NCBI GenBank assembly: GCA_036365515.1
Contig: CM070877.1
Coordinates: forward strand, 68,847,022 to 68,911,021
Direction: 5' to 3'
From: Torymus aiolomorphi
Taxonomy: Eukaryota; Arthropoda; Insecta; Hymenoptera; Torymidae
DNA: 64,000 nt
Program-made: the position numbers and the translations under genes
Notes under the pieces: generated by a model
Database searches by the model: none
Told to the model about the DNA's origin: nothing
What the model saw: only the letters and a program-made list of their open reading frames with translations
In this document: positions 46,303-56,078 of the stretch, piece after piece
Layout of the letters: every line of letters starts with the position of its first letter
Position numbering within the stretch: position 1 is the first letter of the stretch

Positions 46303-49300
46303 GAGGGGAAGTTAGCGGAGTCAACTCACCCCCTCCTACTTCAGACTCGACTACTCCCACTTCTGATTCGATCGCGATTACTCCAGAGAACAGTTCCGAG
46401 GGAGCTATAAGCGAGGGAGACAACCCTCAAGTTTTAGCTCCAGAATCATTGATAATGAGAAGCGCTATCAGCAACGTCGAGCCAAGGTTATTCTTCAACA
46501 TAGAATTGAATGGAAGAAAACTCTTAGGCATGCTCGACGATGGCTCCGTTCACTCGTATCTCGGCAAAGGCGTCAGCAAGGAATTTGCCGAGAAATTGGA
46601 ACAGGAAGCAGCTTCAGTACGCGTAGCTGATGGAGGTGCAGTGAAGCTACAAGGAGTACTGAATCTGACGGTGAGCATCGATAATACACAATTATTCCGT
46701 GTAGCAGATGAGCTACAGTACGACTGCATTCTCGGAATCGACTTCAAACGGTTGTTTAAGATGAAGATCGACTACGAGAACGATACACGGTGGACACCGA
46801 TGGGAGTAGTGCATCCGTTTTACCCTTACGGCCAAGATCCAACCTGCTTCTCAGCTCTAGCCAGCATAGGAGGACTGAGTCATGCTACCGCTGATCAGCA
46901 GTTGGTTATTAACGAAATCAAACAGAGATTGATTCCACCGACACCGGAAAAGCTAGGGTTAGGTAATGTCGCCCCGCATTTCATTGACATTCAAGGAAAT
47001 GAACCCATTCGCCAAGCTCCTCGGGAGTATACTCCGAAGATGTTGCAGACGGCTTGGGCTGAAGTCGATAGGATGCTGGAGGAGGGAATTATCGAGCCCT
47101 CGGATAGCCCCTGGCGAAGCTGCCCTGTGTTAGTTCCGAAATTATACGATCTGTTCCGATTCTGCATAGACTATAGGCAAGTTAATAAGCATACTAAGTC
47201 TATCGCGTATCCATTGCGAAACATGGATGATATACTTGATAAGTTAAATTCCGCTAAGTATATTTCTAAGCTAGATTTAAGCCAGTCATACCACCAGATC
47301 CCGTTGGATCCGAAGTGCAGAGAGGTCACCGCATTTTCAGTACCAGGGCGAGGACTTTTCCACTTCATGCGGTTACCATATGGGCTGACAAATGCTCCAG
47401 CTGTGTTCCAGCGCATCATGGATAACCTAATCAAGGCTGCTTGGGAACCGTATGTGTTCGCCTACTTAGACGATGTCATTATCATCTCGCCGACATTTGA
47501 AGAGCACACAAAGTGGTTAGAGATCGTGCTCACGGCGTTAAAAGATGCAAACCTACAGATTAACCTCAAAAAGTCTGAGTTTTGTTGCGCGGAGGTTAAG
47601 TACTTAGGTTATATCATTAACGAGGACGGACTGAAGACGGATGAAGACAAGGTGAAGCCCATCCTCGAGTATCCAGCACCCCTCAACATCAGGCAGTCGA
47701 GAAGATTTCTCGGCATGATTGGCTGGTATTCCAGATTTATAGATCACCTAGCAGGGTATAAAGCACCGCTAACCAAGGTGCTGAGGAAGGATGTTCGGAG
47801 GCAGTGGCACGAAGAGCAACAGCAAGCGTTTGAGAAGCTGAAGCTCGCACTGACGCAAGCCCCTGTGCTTGCAAGGCCAGATCTGTCGCTGCCCTTCACT
47901 CTGCAAACTCTGCAAACTCTGCAAACTCTGCAAACTCTGCGAACAGATGCGAGTGATCACGCTATAGCTGGAGTACTGACGCAAGTATTTGATGGCGAGG
48001 AGCACCCTATCTATTTTGTGAGTAGGACTCTGTCGAAGGCAGAGAGAAATTATACTGTCACTGAGAATGAGTGCCTCGGCGTCTTATGGTCCATCGAGAG
48101 GCTGTGAGGTTATTTGCTAGGTGAGAAGTTTACAGTAATCACCGACCACCATAGTTTATTATGGTTAAATAACCTCCGAGATCCAACGGGTCGTCTCGCC
48201 AGATGGAATACAGCTCTGCAGATGTATAATATCGAATTTGTACATCGTAAAGGTGCGTTGTACAAAGTCCCAGACGCGTTGTCGCGTGCTTGGGAAGGAA
48301 CTTACGAGCTTGCAGCGATCGCTACTGCTACAGCTGACGATCCGTGGTATCAAATGAGAATAGGTAATGTTGAGAAAAATCCTAAGAAATACCCGGATTG
48401 GAAGGTAGTAAACGGCTTGCTGTATGCGCATCGTCCGAATAAAACTGTTGACCCATTGCTGCCGGACATGGATGCGTGGAAGCTCGTTCTTCCAGAAGCC
48501 GATCGAGAAAAAGCTCTAGCTGAATGTCATAACACCCCGCAATCAGGACACTTGGGCGTGGACAAGACGTTTGCGAGAGTCGCGACATACTATTATTGGC
48601 CCGGTTACTACAGAGATGTTTGTTGGTATGTCGCCGTGTGCCAAGTATGTCAAGCTCACAAAAGCTCTCAGCAAGCTCCAGCAGGGCTGATGACCGAGCG
48701 AAATCTTGAAGGCCCATGGATCGTAGTGGCTTCAGATATAATGGGCCCAAAGCCGCCTTCGCGTACTGGTAGCAGATACATCATTGTTTTCGAGGATCTG
48801 TTCACCAGATACGTCGAACTGAAGGCGTTGAGAAAAGCAGATGCTACCTCAGTGCTGAAAGCTTTTGAGGAACTGATTGTAAATCCTTGGGGTTGCCCTC
48901 GGGTTTTGCTCACGGATAATGGCACAGAATTCTCCAACAGAATGGTTACGAAGAGGTTGAATGAGTATGGAATTCTGCAGTCCACTATTCCGCCGTATCA
49001 TGCTCAAGCAAACCCGGTGGAAAGAGTCAACCGGAATTTACGACCCATGATTAATAGCTTTTTAGCAGACGATCATAGGGATTGGGATTTGCACTTGAAC
49101 GAGCTGCGTTTCGCGTTGAATAGTGCCGTGCACTCGTCATTAGGAGTTTCTCCTGCGTTTCTTAATCTAGGGCGTAATCCTGTTCCCTCTACCCTATTAA
49201 GAAGTCATTTAGAAAATCCTATTCCTACCTCTCCTTCCGATTTGGATAAGTGGAAGAATCGATCCAGCCGACTGCCTGCCTTGCACGATTTGTAGCAAGG

Positions 49301-49966
49301 CAAGTACGGAATTATAATAAAAATCGACGAGAGGTCCTGTACCAAGTCGGAGACCTTGTACGTCGCCGAAATCATGTATTATCGTCCGCCGAGGATCGAT
49401 TTGCGGCTAAGCAGGCGGCTAGATTTGTCGGGCCGGCTAAGGTAGTGCAAGTCTATTCTCCCGTAGTATACTTGGTAGAGGATCTTGAGCCTCAAAGGCG
49501 GACGAAAGTCTTCGTCAACGATTTAAAAAAGTATACACCTCCAAGAGAAACGCAGCAGCTGGAAGCTCAAGCTACAAGTCCAAATAATGATCTTTCAGGA
49601 AATGGACTCGTCGTACGAGGAGTGGACGCCAGCCCGAGCGATAGGGAGAGCCGCACACCAGGCACGACCCCTTCAACCACCACCGATGCCGCGACAAGTG
49701 GGCAGAGGACGCGCTCAAAGGAGAGCGCAATTCCCTCCGCCACCGCCTGGGTTAGCAGCGAAATACTGCCTCCCCGCCGCCGGGGTCGCCCCCCAAAACC
49801 CCCTCAGCTTCCGGGGAGGGTTCGAGGTCTCCCCATTGCCACCTCCGATGCCGAGCCCAACCGGATGCGGGGGAGGCCGCACCCTACAGCTGCCGCTCCT
49901 GCCCCAGCTCGCACCGCTACAGCCCTGCGCCGAGGCCCAGGTCGGCCGTGCAAGGTCCAGCTCTAG
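46260..49966 (+). pseudogene. Gypsy element 2 pol: PR-RT-RNase H-integrase with AT-hook tail
   Basis: The pol frame overlaps gag by 43 nt from an ATG at 46260. Protease: MLDDGSVHSYLG (residues 91-102), where D-T/S-G is expected. RT: RFCIDYRQVNK, LDLSQSYHQI, FAYLDDVII. RNase H: LRTDASDHAIAG preceded by a TLQ-repeat expansion, ITDHHSLLWL, KGALYKVPDALSR. Integrase: HNTPQSGHLG...CQVCQAHK zinc finger, VVASDIMGPKP, LLTDNGTEFS, NPVERVNRN. There is one in-frame UGA (48105-48107) and one frameshift at about 49250-49295. The integrase tail continues in frame 2 with VNDLKKYTPP and then an Arg/Pro/Gly-rich extension with three AT-hook-like motifs, stopping at 49966. Two lesions plus the protease change suggest recent inactivation. 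Confidence 0.9.
46290..46335 (+). promoter_or_regulatory. Predicted -1 ribosomal frameshift signal at the gag/pol overlap
   Basis: The gag frame reads G GGA AAC GAG TAA, so GGGAAAC (46290-46296) sits as X XXY YYZ in the zero frame. A 6-nt spacer (46297-46302) is followed by a stem GAGGGG (46303-46308)/CCCCTC (46330-46335) with an inner stem AGTT/AACT. Slipping back one base leads exactly into the pol frame. All elements of a classical -1 site are present in the right phase and spacing. Function is inferred. Confidence 0.75.
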
Positions 49967-50299
49967 TAGCTGCAGCGAGGAGAGGCAGCTGCCACGCCCC
50001 GCAGAGCAAGACTGAGCAGAAGCAGTGGGGCCTGAACCGCCAAAGGAGTGGCTGGCAGGAGACGGGGGACCGCCGAGAGAACGGCCATCGCCGATCCGCA
50101 CCCGACCGTCGCATGAGGCCGGCGTAAACGGCTCGGCTGCTGGAATTGCGGAGAATTTGGCCACAGCAGGATCCACTGCCCCCAGCCGCGCATAAGAGTC
50201 TGCTACATGTGTGGTCGAGAGGGGGTCAGTGTGGCCACATGCCCCAGCTGTTACCAAACCTGGGGCCAGCGACAGCTGGAACGCCTAGGCAGGAAGTAG
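49967..50299 (+). pseudogene. Gypsy element 2 extra 3' zinc-knuckle module
   Basis: Still in the frame of the integrase tail, after three stops (49964, one mid-way, 50114), an open stretch 50117-50299 encodes RRKRLGCWNCGEFGHSRIHC (a perfect C-x2-C-x4-H-x4-C) and CYMCGREGVSVATC, then a stop. It is distinct from the element's own gag knuckles 4 kb upstream. The second knuckle most resembles CYNCGRRGTTLRAC of gypsy element 1. It may have been fused to pol or expressed from a spliced RNA; an acceptor-like TCTTTCAG with an ATG at 49602 lies upstream in another frame. Whether it is an ORF of its own is undecided. Confidence 0.6.
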
Positions 50300-50990
50300 G
50301 TCCAGCTGCAGCGGTAGCCTACCGAAAGGGATATGTATGTGTAGTGTCGGTAGGGAGAGCCTAAAGCAATAACGTAGCCACCTTATCTCATCGAGATGAT
50401 TTTTCATTTATCTTACCTATCCCCTTCCATTTGATTTTCTAAGTAAGAGAGAGACGTTTTCTCTCACCAGCAAGCGTGAAGCTGGCCGCAATGAAATAAC
50501 ATGATTCAGAGAGAGAAATTCGTGAATCGTTGGCTAAATTGGTTTATTCGCGATCGAGTCAGCATGTTATTTTAGGTTGCCAGAACGCAGCTCAAAAAGA
50601 GCAGAAATTCAAGGGATCGACCAGGTAAGATGCTGTTGCAGCATAAAAATTAAATTCTTTATACTATTGTAATTTCTGAGTGAATGGAGATGTTGGAGTG
50701 TGGTGTGGAAGCTCGCGGTCGGGATCGGCACCTGCGTATGATTGTAGTTCGGAAAGGTTACAGAGGCCAGGTTGCTATAGCTAGGAAACACACTCACCGG
50801 GTTACTCTCACACAGATCAACACGTAAGCCAAGCTGCAGAAGAAGAAGCTAAGGGGACACAAACAGATACACTCACCCCGCTGCAGCTAATGCCGATTAG
50901 CTTAGGTTAAGTATAGCTAGAGCTAAAAAGCTTTAAGTAGTTGGAAGTTAAGTATCTATAAACGTGCGAAGGTATTCCGCCGAATACTTC
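50300..50990 (+). other. Gypsy element 2 untranslated 3' internal region
   Basis: About 690 bp between the zinc-knuckle frame and the PPT. No open frame of note; a few GA-rich patches. It corresponds to the position of an env gene or UTR, and no env-like transmembrane sequence was seen. Confidence 0.5.
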
Positions 50991-50993
50991 GAG

Positions 50994-51009
50994 TTTAGGA
51001 GGGGGGAGT
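50994..51009 (+). promoter_or_regulatory. Polypurine tract of gypsy element 2
   Basis: TTAGGAGGGGGGAGT immediately precedes the TGTGACAC of the 3' LTR. The same CTTCGAGTTTAGGAGGGGGG phrase precedes the LTRs at 6179 and 16906, showing common descent. Confidence 0.85.
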
Positions 51010-51335
51010 TGTGACACGGCAAATTGCCTGTCACTGAAGGCAGAGCGCTTAGTCAGATACACAGCGGTCGCGGCGTGCGCCGACTCGGCTCGCGACGTCG
51101 TACACACACATGTGCGCGCCCGCATCTCCCCAACTGCGGTCCTCTGTGCACGCATACCTACGTGCGCACGGTCTCTCCAGCTGCCCATGTCTAGGCGTGC
51201 AACTTTCCCACAGGTCTCCCTACCGTCTAGCTCGGCCAGGGAGTCGACCAGCCACAGATACAGCGAGGACAAGCTATAGCTGAAGCGGCAGCGGTTCTCG
51301 CTCTCCCGGCTGCTGACAGGAGCAGCCCACGCCAG

Positions 51336-51382
<47 letters not shown>

Positions 51383-52124
51383 GAGCCGTATGCGGCTGTC
51401 CGGCCGACGGCGCGTGCGAACATCGGCAGCCGAGAAGGACTGCTTGTGCGCGCCGCAGTAAAGAAGACGGCCGATCGGCGAACTGGAGCGGAGAGCAGAG
51501 CGAGCACGCCGGCCGGCATTTTATTCATTCTGTCGCCTACCGCCGTGCCGTGTGTGCGCAAAGAGAGTAGCTCCGCTGTAATCGTGCTACCGCGTGCCTC
51601 GACGCCGACTCACTCGGGGTTTTTGCGCCTGTCGTCCCTGCAGACCGCCTACGCCGTACCCTCGCAGTGCCGTGCCCTGGTGGCATCCGTCGCCGAGAGT
51701 GAAAAGAGAGAGAGTGGACAACAGCTGCGAATTGCTGCTAGGCGAGAGAGAAAGGAGAGAGGTGTTGTGACAGCATCACGCCCTGGCCGAGGTTTGTCCA
51801 TAGTGTTTTACTATTTGCCCTCGTTCCCCGCCGTGTGTGTGCGCGTACGCCCGAGAGTCGCGCAACAGTTAAGTACTCGCGCAATAGCTTAAGCTTGAGC
51901 TGAAGCTGTAGGAGTAGAGTCTTAGTGGTTTTGCTACAGGCTCGCGCTAGCCGGCGATTAGTTTGCGGTGCGCTTGACGCACGCACCTGGCGCCCATGTA
52001 CATTCGATTGTAGACTTAGTGTTTTAGTAGTTTAATAAAGTATTCTATTAGTTATCCTAGCTTTTGGAGTGTACTTTGAGTATTACCCGCGCACCTCTGC
52101 CCTGATCCCCAGCAGAGTGTGACA
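51010..52124 (+). repeat. Gypsy element 2, 3' LTR
   Basis: 1115 bp, same ends as the 5' LTR, with a longer (AG)n tract at about 51341-51380. It is followed directly by the TTGT target duplication and a TA/CA microsatellite. Confidence 0.9.
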
Positions 52125-52147
52125 TTGTATATGTTAATTTGCCATAT

Positions 52148-52149
52148 TA

Positions 52150-52193
<44 letters not shown>

Positions 52194-52232
52194 ATGCACG
52201 CACGCACACACACACACACACACCCACCCACC

Positions 52233-52272
<40 letters not shown>

Positions 52273-52288
52273 TACATACATATATATA
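52148..52288. repeat. (TA)n(CA)n(CCCA)n microsatellite
   Basis: Dinucleotide and tetranucleotide runs lie between two retroelements. Frames through it are artefacts. Confidence 0.9.
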
Positions 52289-53106
52289 GTAACGGGCTAA
52301 AAGCTGTCCTCGATGCGCTATATCTGAATGCGGACTTGCCGATGAACGGCGCAGCAATTAACAGGCGCGAGCACTTACTCGTGCCAACCCTCGATGATTA
52401 GCGGCCTGTCAACTTCGTGCTGTTGCTCGCCGTCGGCTGCTTTCAGCAGCAGCCGCGCCTTTTCGCTCCGTTACAACGCGCGACTTCGTCGTCGCGCTGT
52501 CTCTCGAGCGTGCTGCCCCAGCTGCTCAGTTATCACGCGAGTACTACGTACTCGCGACCGCGGAGGCCGGTGGTATTCTTCATCGTGCCACCGAATAGGG
52601 AATTGAAAGTAGGATGCGTGAAATAATACGCGAACAAGTAAAAGCAAAGAATTATCTTTATTGCCCCTGGAGGCTGTTCACTATTTACACGCGCGGCGCG
52701 TACTCTAGATACGTGCCGATTCGGGTGGTGCGCCCGCGCACGCGAAGTACGTGTGTGCGCGGTCGCATACACGTACGCGCAAAAGCGGCTCGCGCCGACG
52801 TAGGCCGATCGCCGCGCGCGATCGACTCTCGCGCGCGCGTCGGCGGCCTCGCTCGCTCGCACGGATCTCGCTCCCCGGACGCTCGTCGTCCGCGGGGGGA
52901 GCACGTGATCGCTTGGCCAGGACTTACCTCCGTATTTGCGAATCCTCATGCCGCAATTGTCGGCCTTGCCTTCTCCAAGGCCGCGGTATGTTTATGTTTT
53001 CGGTCAACTACCTGTATGTATACCGTGCCTCGGAAATCGGCTCGATCCGAGCTCCGTGTTCGCGCACATACACACACACAGACGCGTCTGCCGTTACACC
53101 CCCCGT
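52289..53106 (-). mobile_element. Gypsy-like element 3: PPT and LTR on the minus strand
   Basis: On the minus strand a G-run (GGGGGG, 53104-53099) is followed by TGTAACGGCAGACGCG at 53098, a PPT/LTR junction like those of the other elements. The LTR can be followed to about 52289, where GCCCGTTAC meets the microsatellite. A minus-strand AATAAA (near 52657) lies inside. An AG|GTAAGT donor on the minus strand occurs at about 52926. The LTR end is not exactly CA, so the boundary is tentative. Confidence 0.45.
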
Positions 53107-53625
53107 CCAGACGCGGACTATACCCTGGAAAGTCTGCTCTGCATCTTTGAATCCCTTACACGGGGGCGCGTCGGCTACCTCCCCGGAGAGATATCGCAGG
53201 ACTCGAACTTCCGTCCGTTCCTGCCACGAGCCGATTTACCTCCCTCTCCTTTTCGTCGTTGCCCTCAGAACTTCCGCGTTCTATAGGGCTTTCCGGGGTT
53301 TCTCGGATTCCTCCTCCTGCTGTCCGTATCGCGACGCGAACCGAACCGCGCGGGCGTCCCCGGGGACGCTTTCACCCGATCGCATGACGCTCGCTGCTCG
53401 GCGGCGCTCCGCCGGCTTTCGGTGGGGCGCTCTTCATCGGTCGATCCCTCGGCGGTCGCGATCTCTCATCCTTGAACGGCTTCTTCGTCTCTTGGAGGGG
53501 ATGTCTTCCAGGGGGAAATCCCCCCTTCTGCTGGTTCGTACGATGGAAGGATTCGTCTCCTTCGCTCCGTACCCGACCCGTCAGTGTTCACGAGTTCACT
53601 GCGTGTCGTCAGCAGACGAACTCGT

Positions 53626-54015
53626 TTACCGAGGGCCTCTCGTTCGATTCGGGCACTCTCGACGAATCTGACCAGGCACCCGGCAGTCGCAGCACTTCCA
53701 CGGCCCGTACGCTGCCGCCCTCGTGCCGACTGTTCCATCGGAGCCTGTGCCTGCTCGGTCGTCGGTGTTCGTCCCGCTACTCGAGCTGAACGGGCCGCTG
53801 CTATCCGAGCTCTCCTTCCGATATCGCCGAAATTTTATCGCGCGTGACAGAATGTAAAGGAGAGCAGCAGCAGCAGCAACGGGAGAAAGAGAGCGAGCGA
53901 GGCAGTAGAGCGTTATTGCGCAACCGATTCGCAAATCCTCGCGCGTGTGTGGAGGAACGTAAGCTAGAGGAGAGAAAGAGAGCAAGCGCGTATGAAGGGA
54001 AAACTCGGTGCGCAT
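53626..54015 (-). pseudogene. Gypsy-like element 3: zinc-knuckle ORF fragment upstream of the PPT
   Basis: The minus-strand frame ends with CCDCRVPGQIRREC, a CCHC knuckle with Gln in place of His, followed by NRTRGPR and a stop. Before it lies a Ser/Thr/Gly-rich stretch (SSDSSGPFSSSSGTNTDD). It is located about 520 bp upstream of the PPT at 53100 on the same strand. No pol sequence was found between about 54015 and 54240, so the element is 5'-truncated. The start at 54015 is arbitrary. This could be a gag remnant rather than a separate ORF. Confidence 0.45.
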
Positions 54016-54239
54016 CCGGGCGCGCGGCTTGCTTCGCAGACGTTTTGAGGGAAAGGGAGAGGGATAAGGGAGGGGGTAAAGAATGCTTCGTCTTCTTCAA
54101 GGAGATATCCGCGATAGCGATTGCGACGGTGCGTCTGCTGGTGGAACTTGAAAATTCGAGATTTTCCTGGGGATATTGTGCGTTGAGAGTTCGAGATTGT
54201 CGACGTTGAGTGGAAAAGTGATGGATGTTTGGATAACAT

Positions 54240-55440
54240 TTTTTCGTAATGTTGCATGCATAAGCGATGGAATTTTATGGTTATAAATTTGTATCTGGAA
54301 AGGTGACTTTTCTTGGTATTTCATTGGTATAGTTGTGTTGTGTACACTAATAATGTTATTTTATAATCAGAAAAGAAATGCACCTTACTCTATATAGTTT
54401 GTCTGACTATAAACTGGACTTATCTACTGAAACATTTTTTCTAATCAAATTATGTTTCGTAATTTGATTTGGATATATTCTTGTAGTAAGTTAATAATAT
54501 AATAATTGCGTGTTGAATTTTATTATTAACTTATATTTTAATATGTATTCCCTGCTATATATTGTATAATTCGTAAAATTAAACAAAGTGCATTATAATT
54601 TATAATGATAATAACAAAATTAATAGTAAATAATTTTTAAACGATACAATCTAAAGAAGGATATTTTCTACAAAAGATATTCATAAAGAATGCTAAATTT
54701 ATTTATATATTTGATTTATATTACCTTTACTCTGGGTGTAGGCTTTCGTAAATAATAACCAGCTGATTTGTTAGATGCACTGTTTATTAGCAAATATAAA
54801 TTTTATAAATAGGACAATAAGATTTACAATTTACTCACTTGGTTTAACAATGCCGACAATAATACCGATAACGTATTAAATCGATATAATTGCTTTACTA
54901 TTATTGGCTCGTACTGGTCTATATAATAATTGTTTCTCCTATTGTCGGCTGGAGTGGTACGGAGCTCGTGACTTTTGCACGATTACTAATTTGTGTGTTG
55001 AGAGTCGCCGTATTTATTAAGCGGTGAATTTGGATTAAAGATGATTTTGACGCTGAGGCAAAATCATCTTTTTAAACAAATTTAGTAAACATTTAGATAT
55101 CATCATTTCGATTTCACACTTAAAAGTGCTGATTCTAAATAAAGTTGCGATGAGCGGTTGATTTCACAAGGTCAGTGGCTCGCTACGTCACGCTGGCTAT
55201 TGCATAACCGAAATTTACTGTTCTGTTAAAATTCGCACTCGCATCGTTTTGTGGGTCAAAGAAATGAATATTGGGATTTAATAACGTCACAGACATATCA
55301 GCTTATAATTTGCCTTGCCCTATCGCGATACCGCTTGCATTGGAATGCAACGTTGTTGAATTCATATACACGTCGTGTGTTTCAGAAAATTACTGATGAG
55401 AAAATATGATTGTAGATTTAATTTTAAGAATACGTCACAG
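54240..55440. other. AT-rich intergenic stretch, nothing recognised
   Basis: No frame, repeat array or inverted repeat of note beyond short AT runs; composition changes sharply at 54240 from the GC-rich block to its left. Confidence 0.5.
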
Positions 55441-55445
55441 ACGTA

Positions 55446-55603
55446 ACAAACCCTTCTTTTAACGCTTTTTTAAACGCTTTTTTAAACCTTTTTTTAACGC
55501 TTTTTACTCTTTCTTAACCCTTTTTGTACCATTTACTTTACCCTTTTTTAACCCTTTACTTAACCCTTTCTTTAACCCTATTTTTTAACCCTTTGGTCGG
55601 GAA
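55446..55603. repeat. (CTTTTTTAAC) minisatellite
   Basis: About 14 imperfect 10-13-bp units of the form CCTTTTTTAAC, e.g. AACGCTTTTTTAAACG and AACCCTTTCTTTAACCC. Confidence 0.8.
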
Positions 55604-56078
55604 AATGAAGCTCCTTAATAGAATAGAAAATTTCACTATGATATTCTAGTAATTTACGTTTCATTCTTGCAAAAAAAGTATTTTTTGAAAAAATTGAAGA
55701 TTTTATATTACAAAATCTAATACAACATCCAAGGAGGTTACAGGACAGAATCTGCGCACTTCTGCTGAGAATCACTCACATATGATTGAGAAGGCATCAT
55801 TTACGATGTACACCAGCAATTATCGTTTCAAGTTAAAATGTAATTATTAACTTGCCATAAATTTGTAGATTGTTTTAAAGGCTAACCGAGAAATGTGATT
55901 TCATTTTGTATTTCTCCATCTATTACAAGAATTGTTACAATTATTTGTAGAACTTGTGTAGTATTCCTAAATCTAAAATTTACCAAGAAGCACATATAGG
56001 TACAAGAAGAATAACAATCACGGGGAAAGAGGATAAGCACGATCAATGCTTTCATCTACATCTTCCTGACAAGTATAT

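Larger units (their letters stand above)
41932..52124 (+). mobile_element. Complete Ty3/gypsy retrotransposon (element 2)
   Basis: About 10.2 kb: 5' LTR, PBS, gag, pol (PR-RT-RH-IN), 3' zinc-knuckle ORF, PPT, 3' LTR. The 4-bp flanks TTGT (41928-41931 and 52125-52128) are the target duplication. The domain order PR-RT-RH-IN defines Ty3/gypsy. Coding regions carry a few stops and frameshifts, but the LTRs remain very similar to each other, so the copy is young yet inactive. Confidence 0.9.

Noticed and set aside
49715..50257. 180-codon antisense frame over the integrase tail
   Set aside because: Shadow of the Arg/Pro-rich plus-strand frame; low complexity.
52751..53671. Longest frame of the GC-rich block, 306 codons, Arg/Ser-rich
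   Set aside because: High GC makes stops rare; all three frames are open over much of it, and the minus-strand PPT/LTR explains the region.
55446..55603. Telomere-like TTAACCC words
   Set aside because: Units are irregular and T-rich and do not match the insect TTAGG repeat; most likely a local minisatellite.
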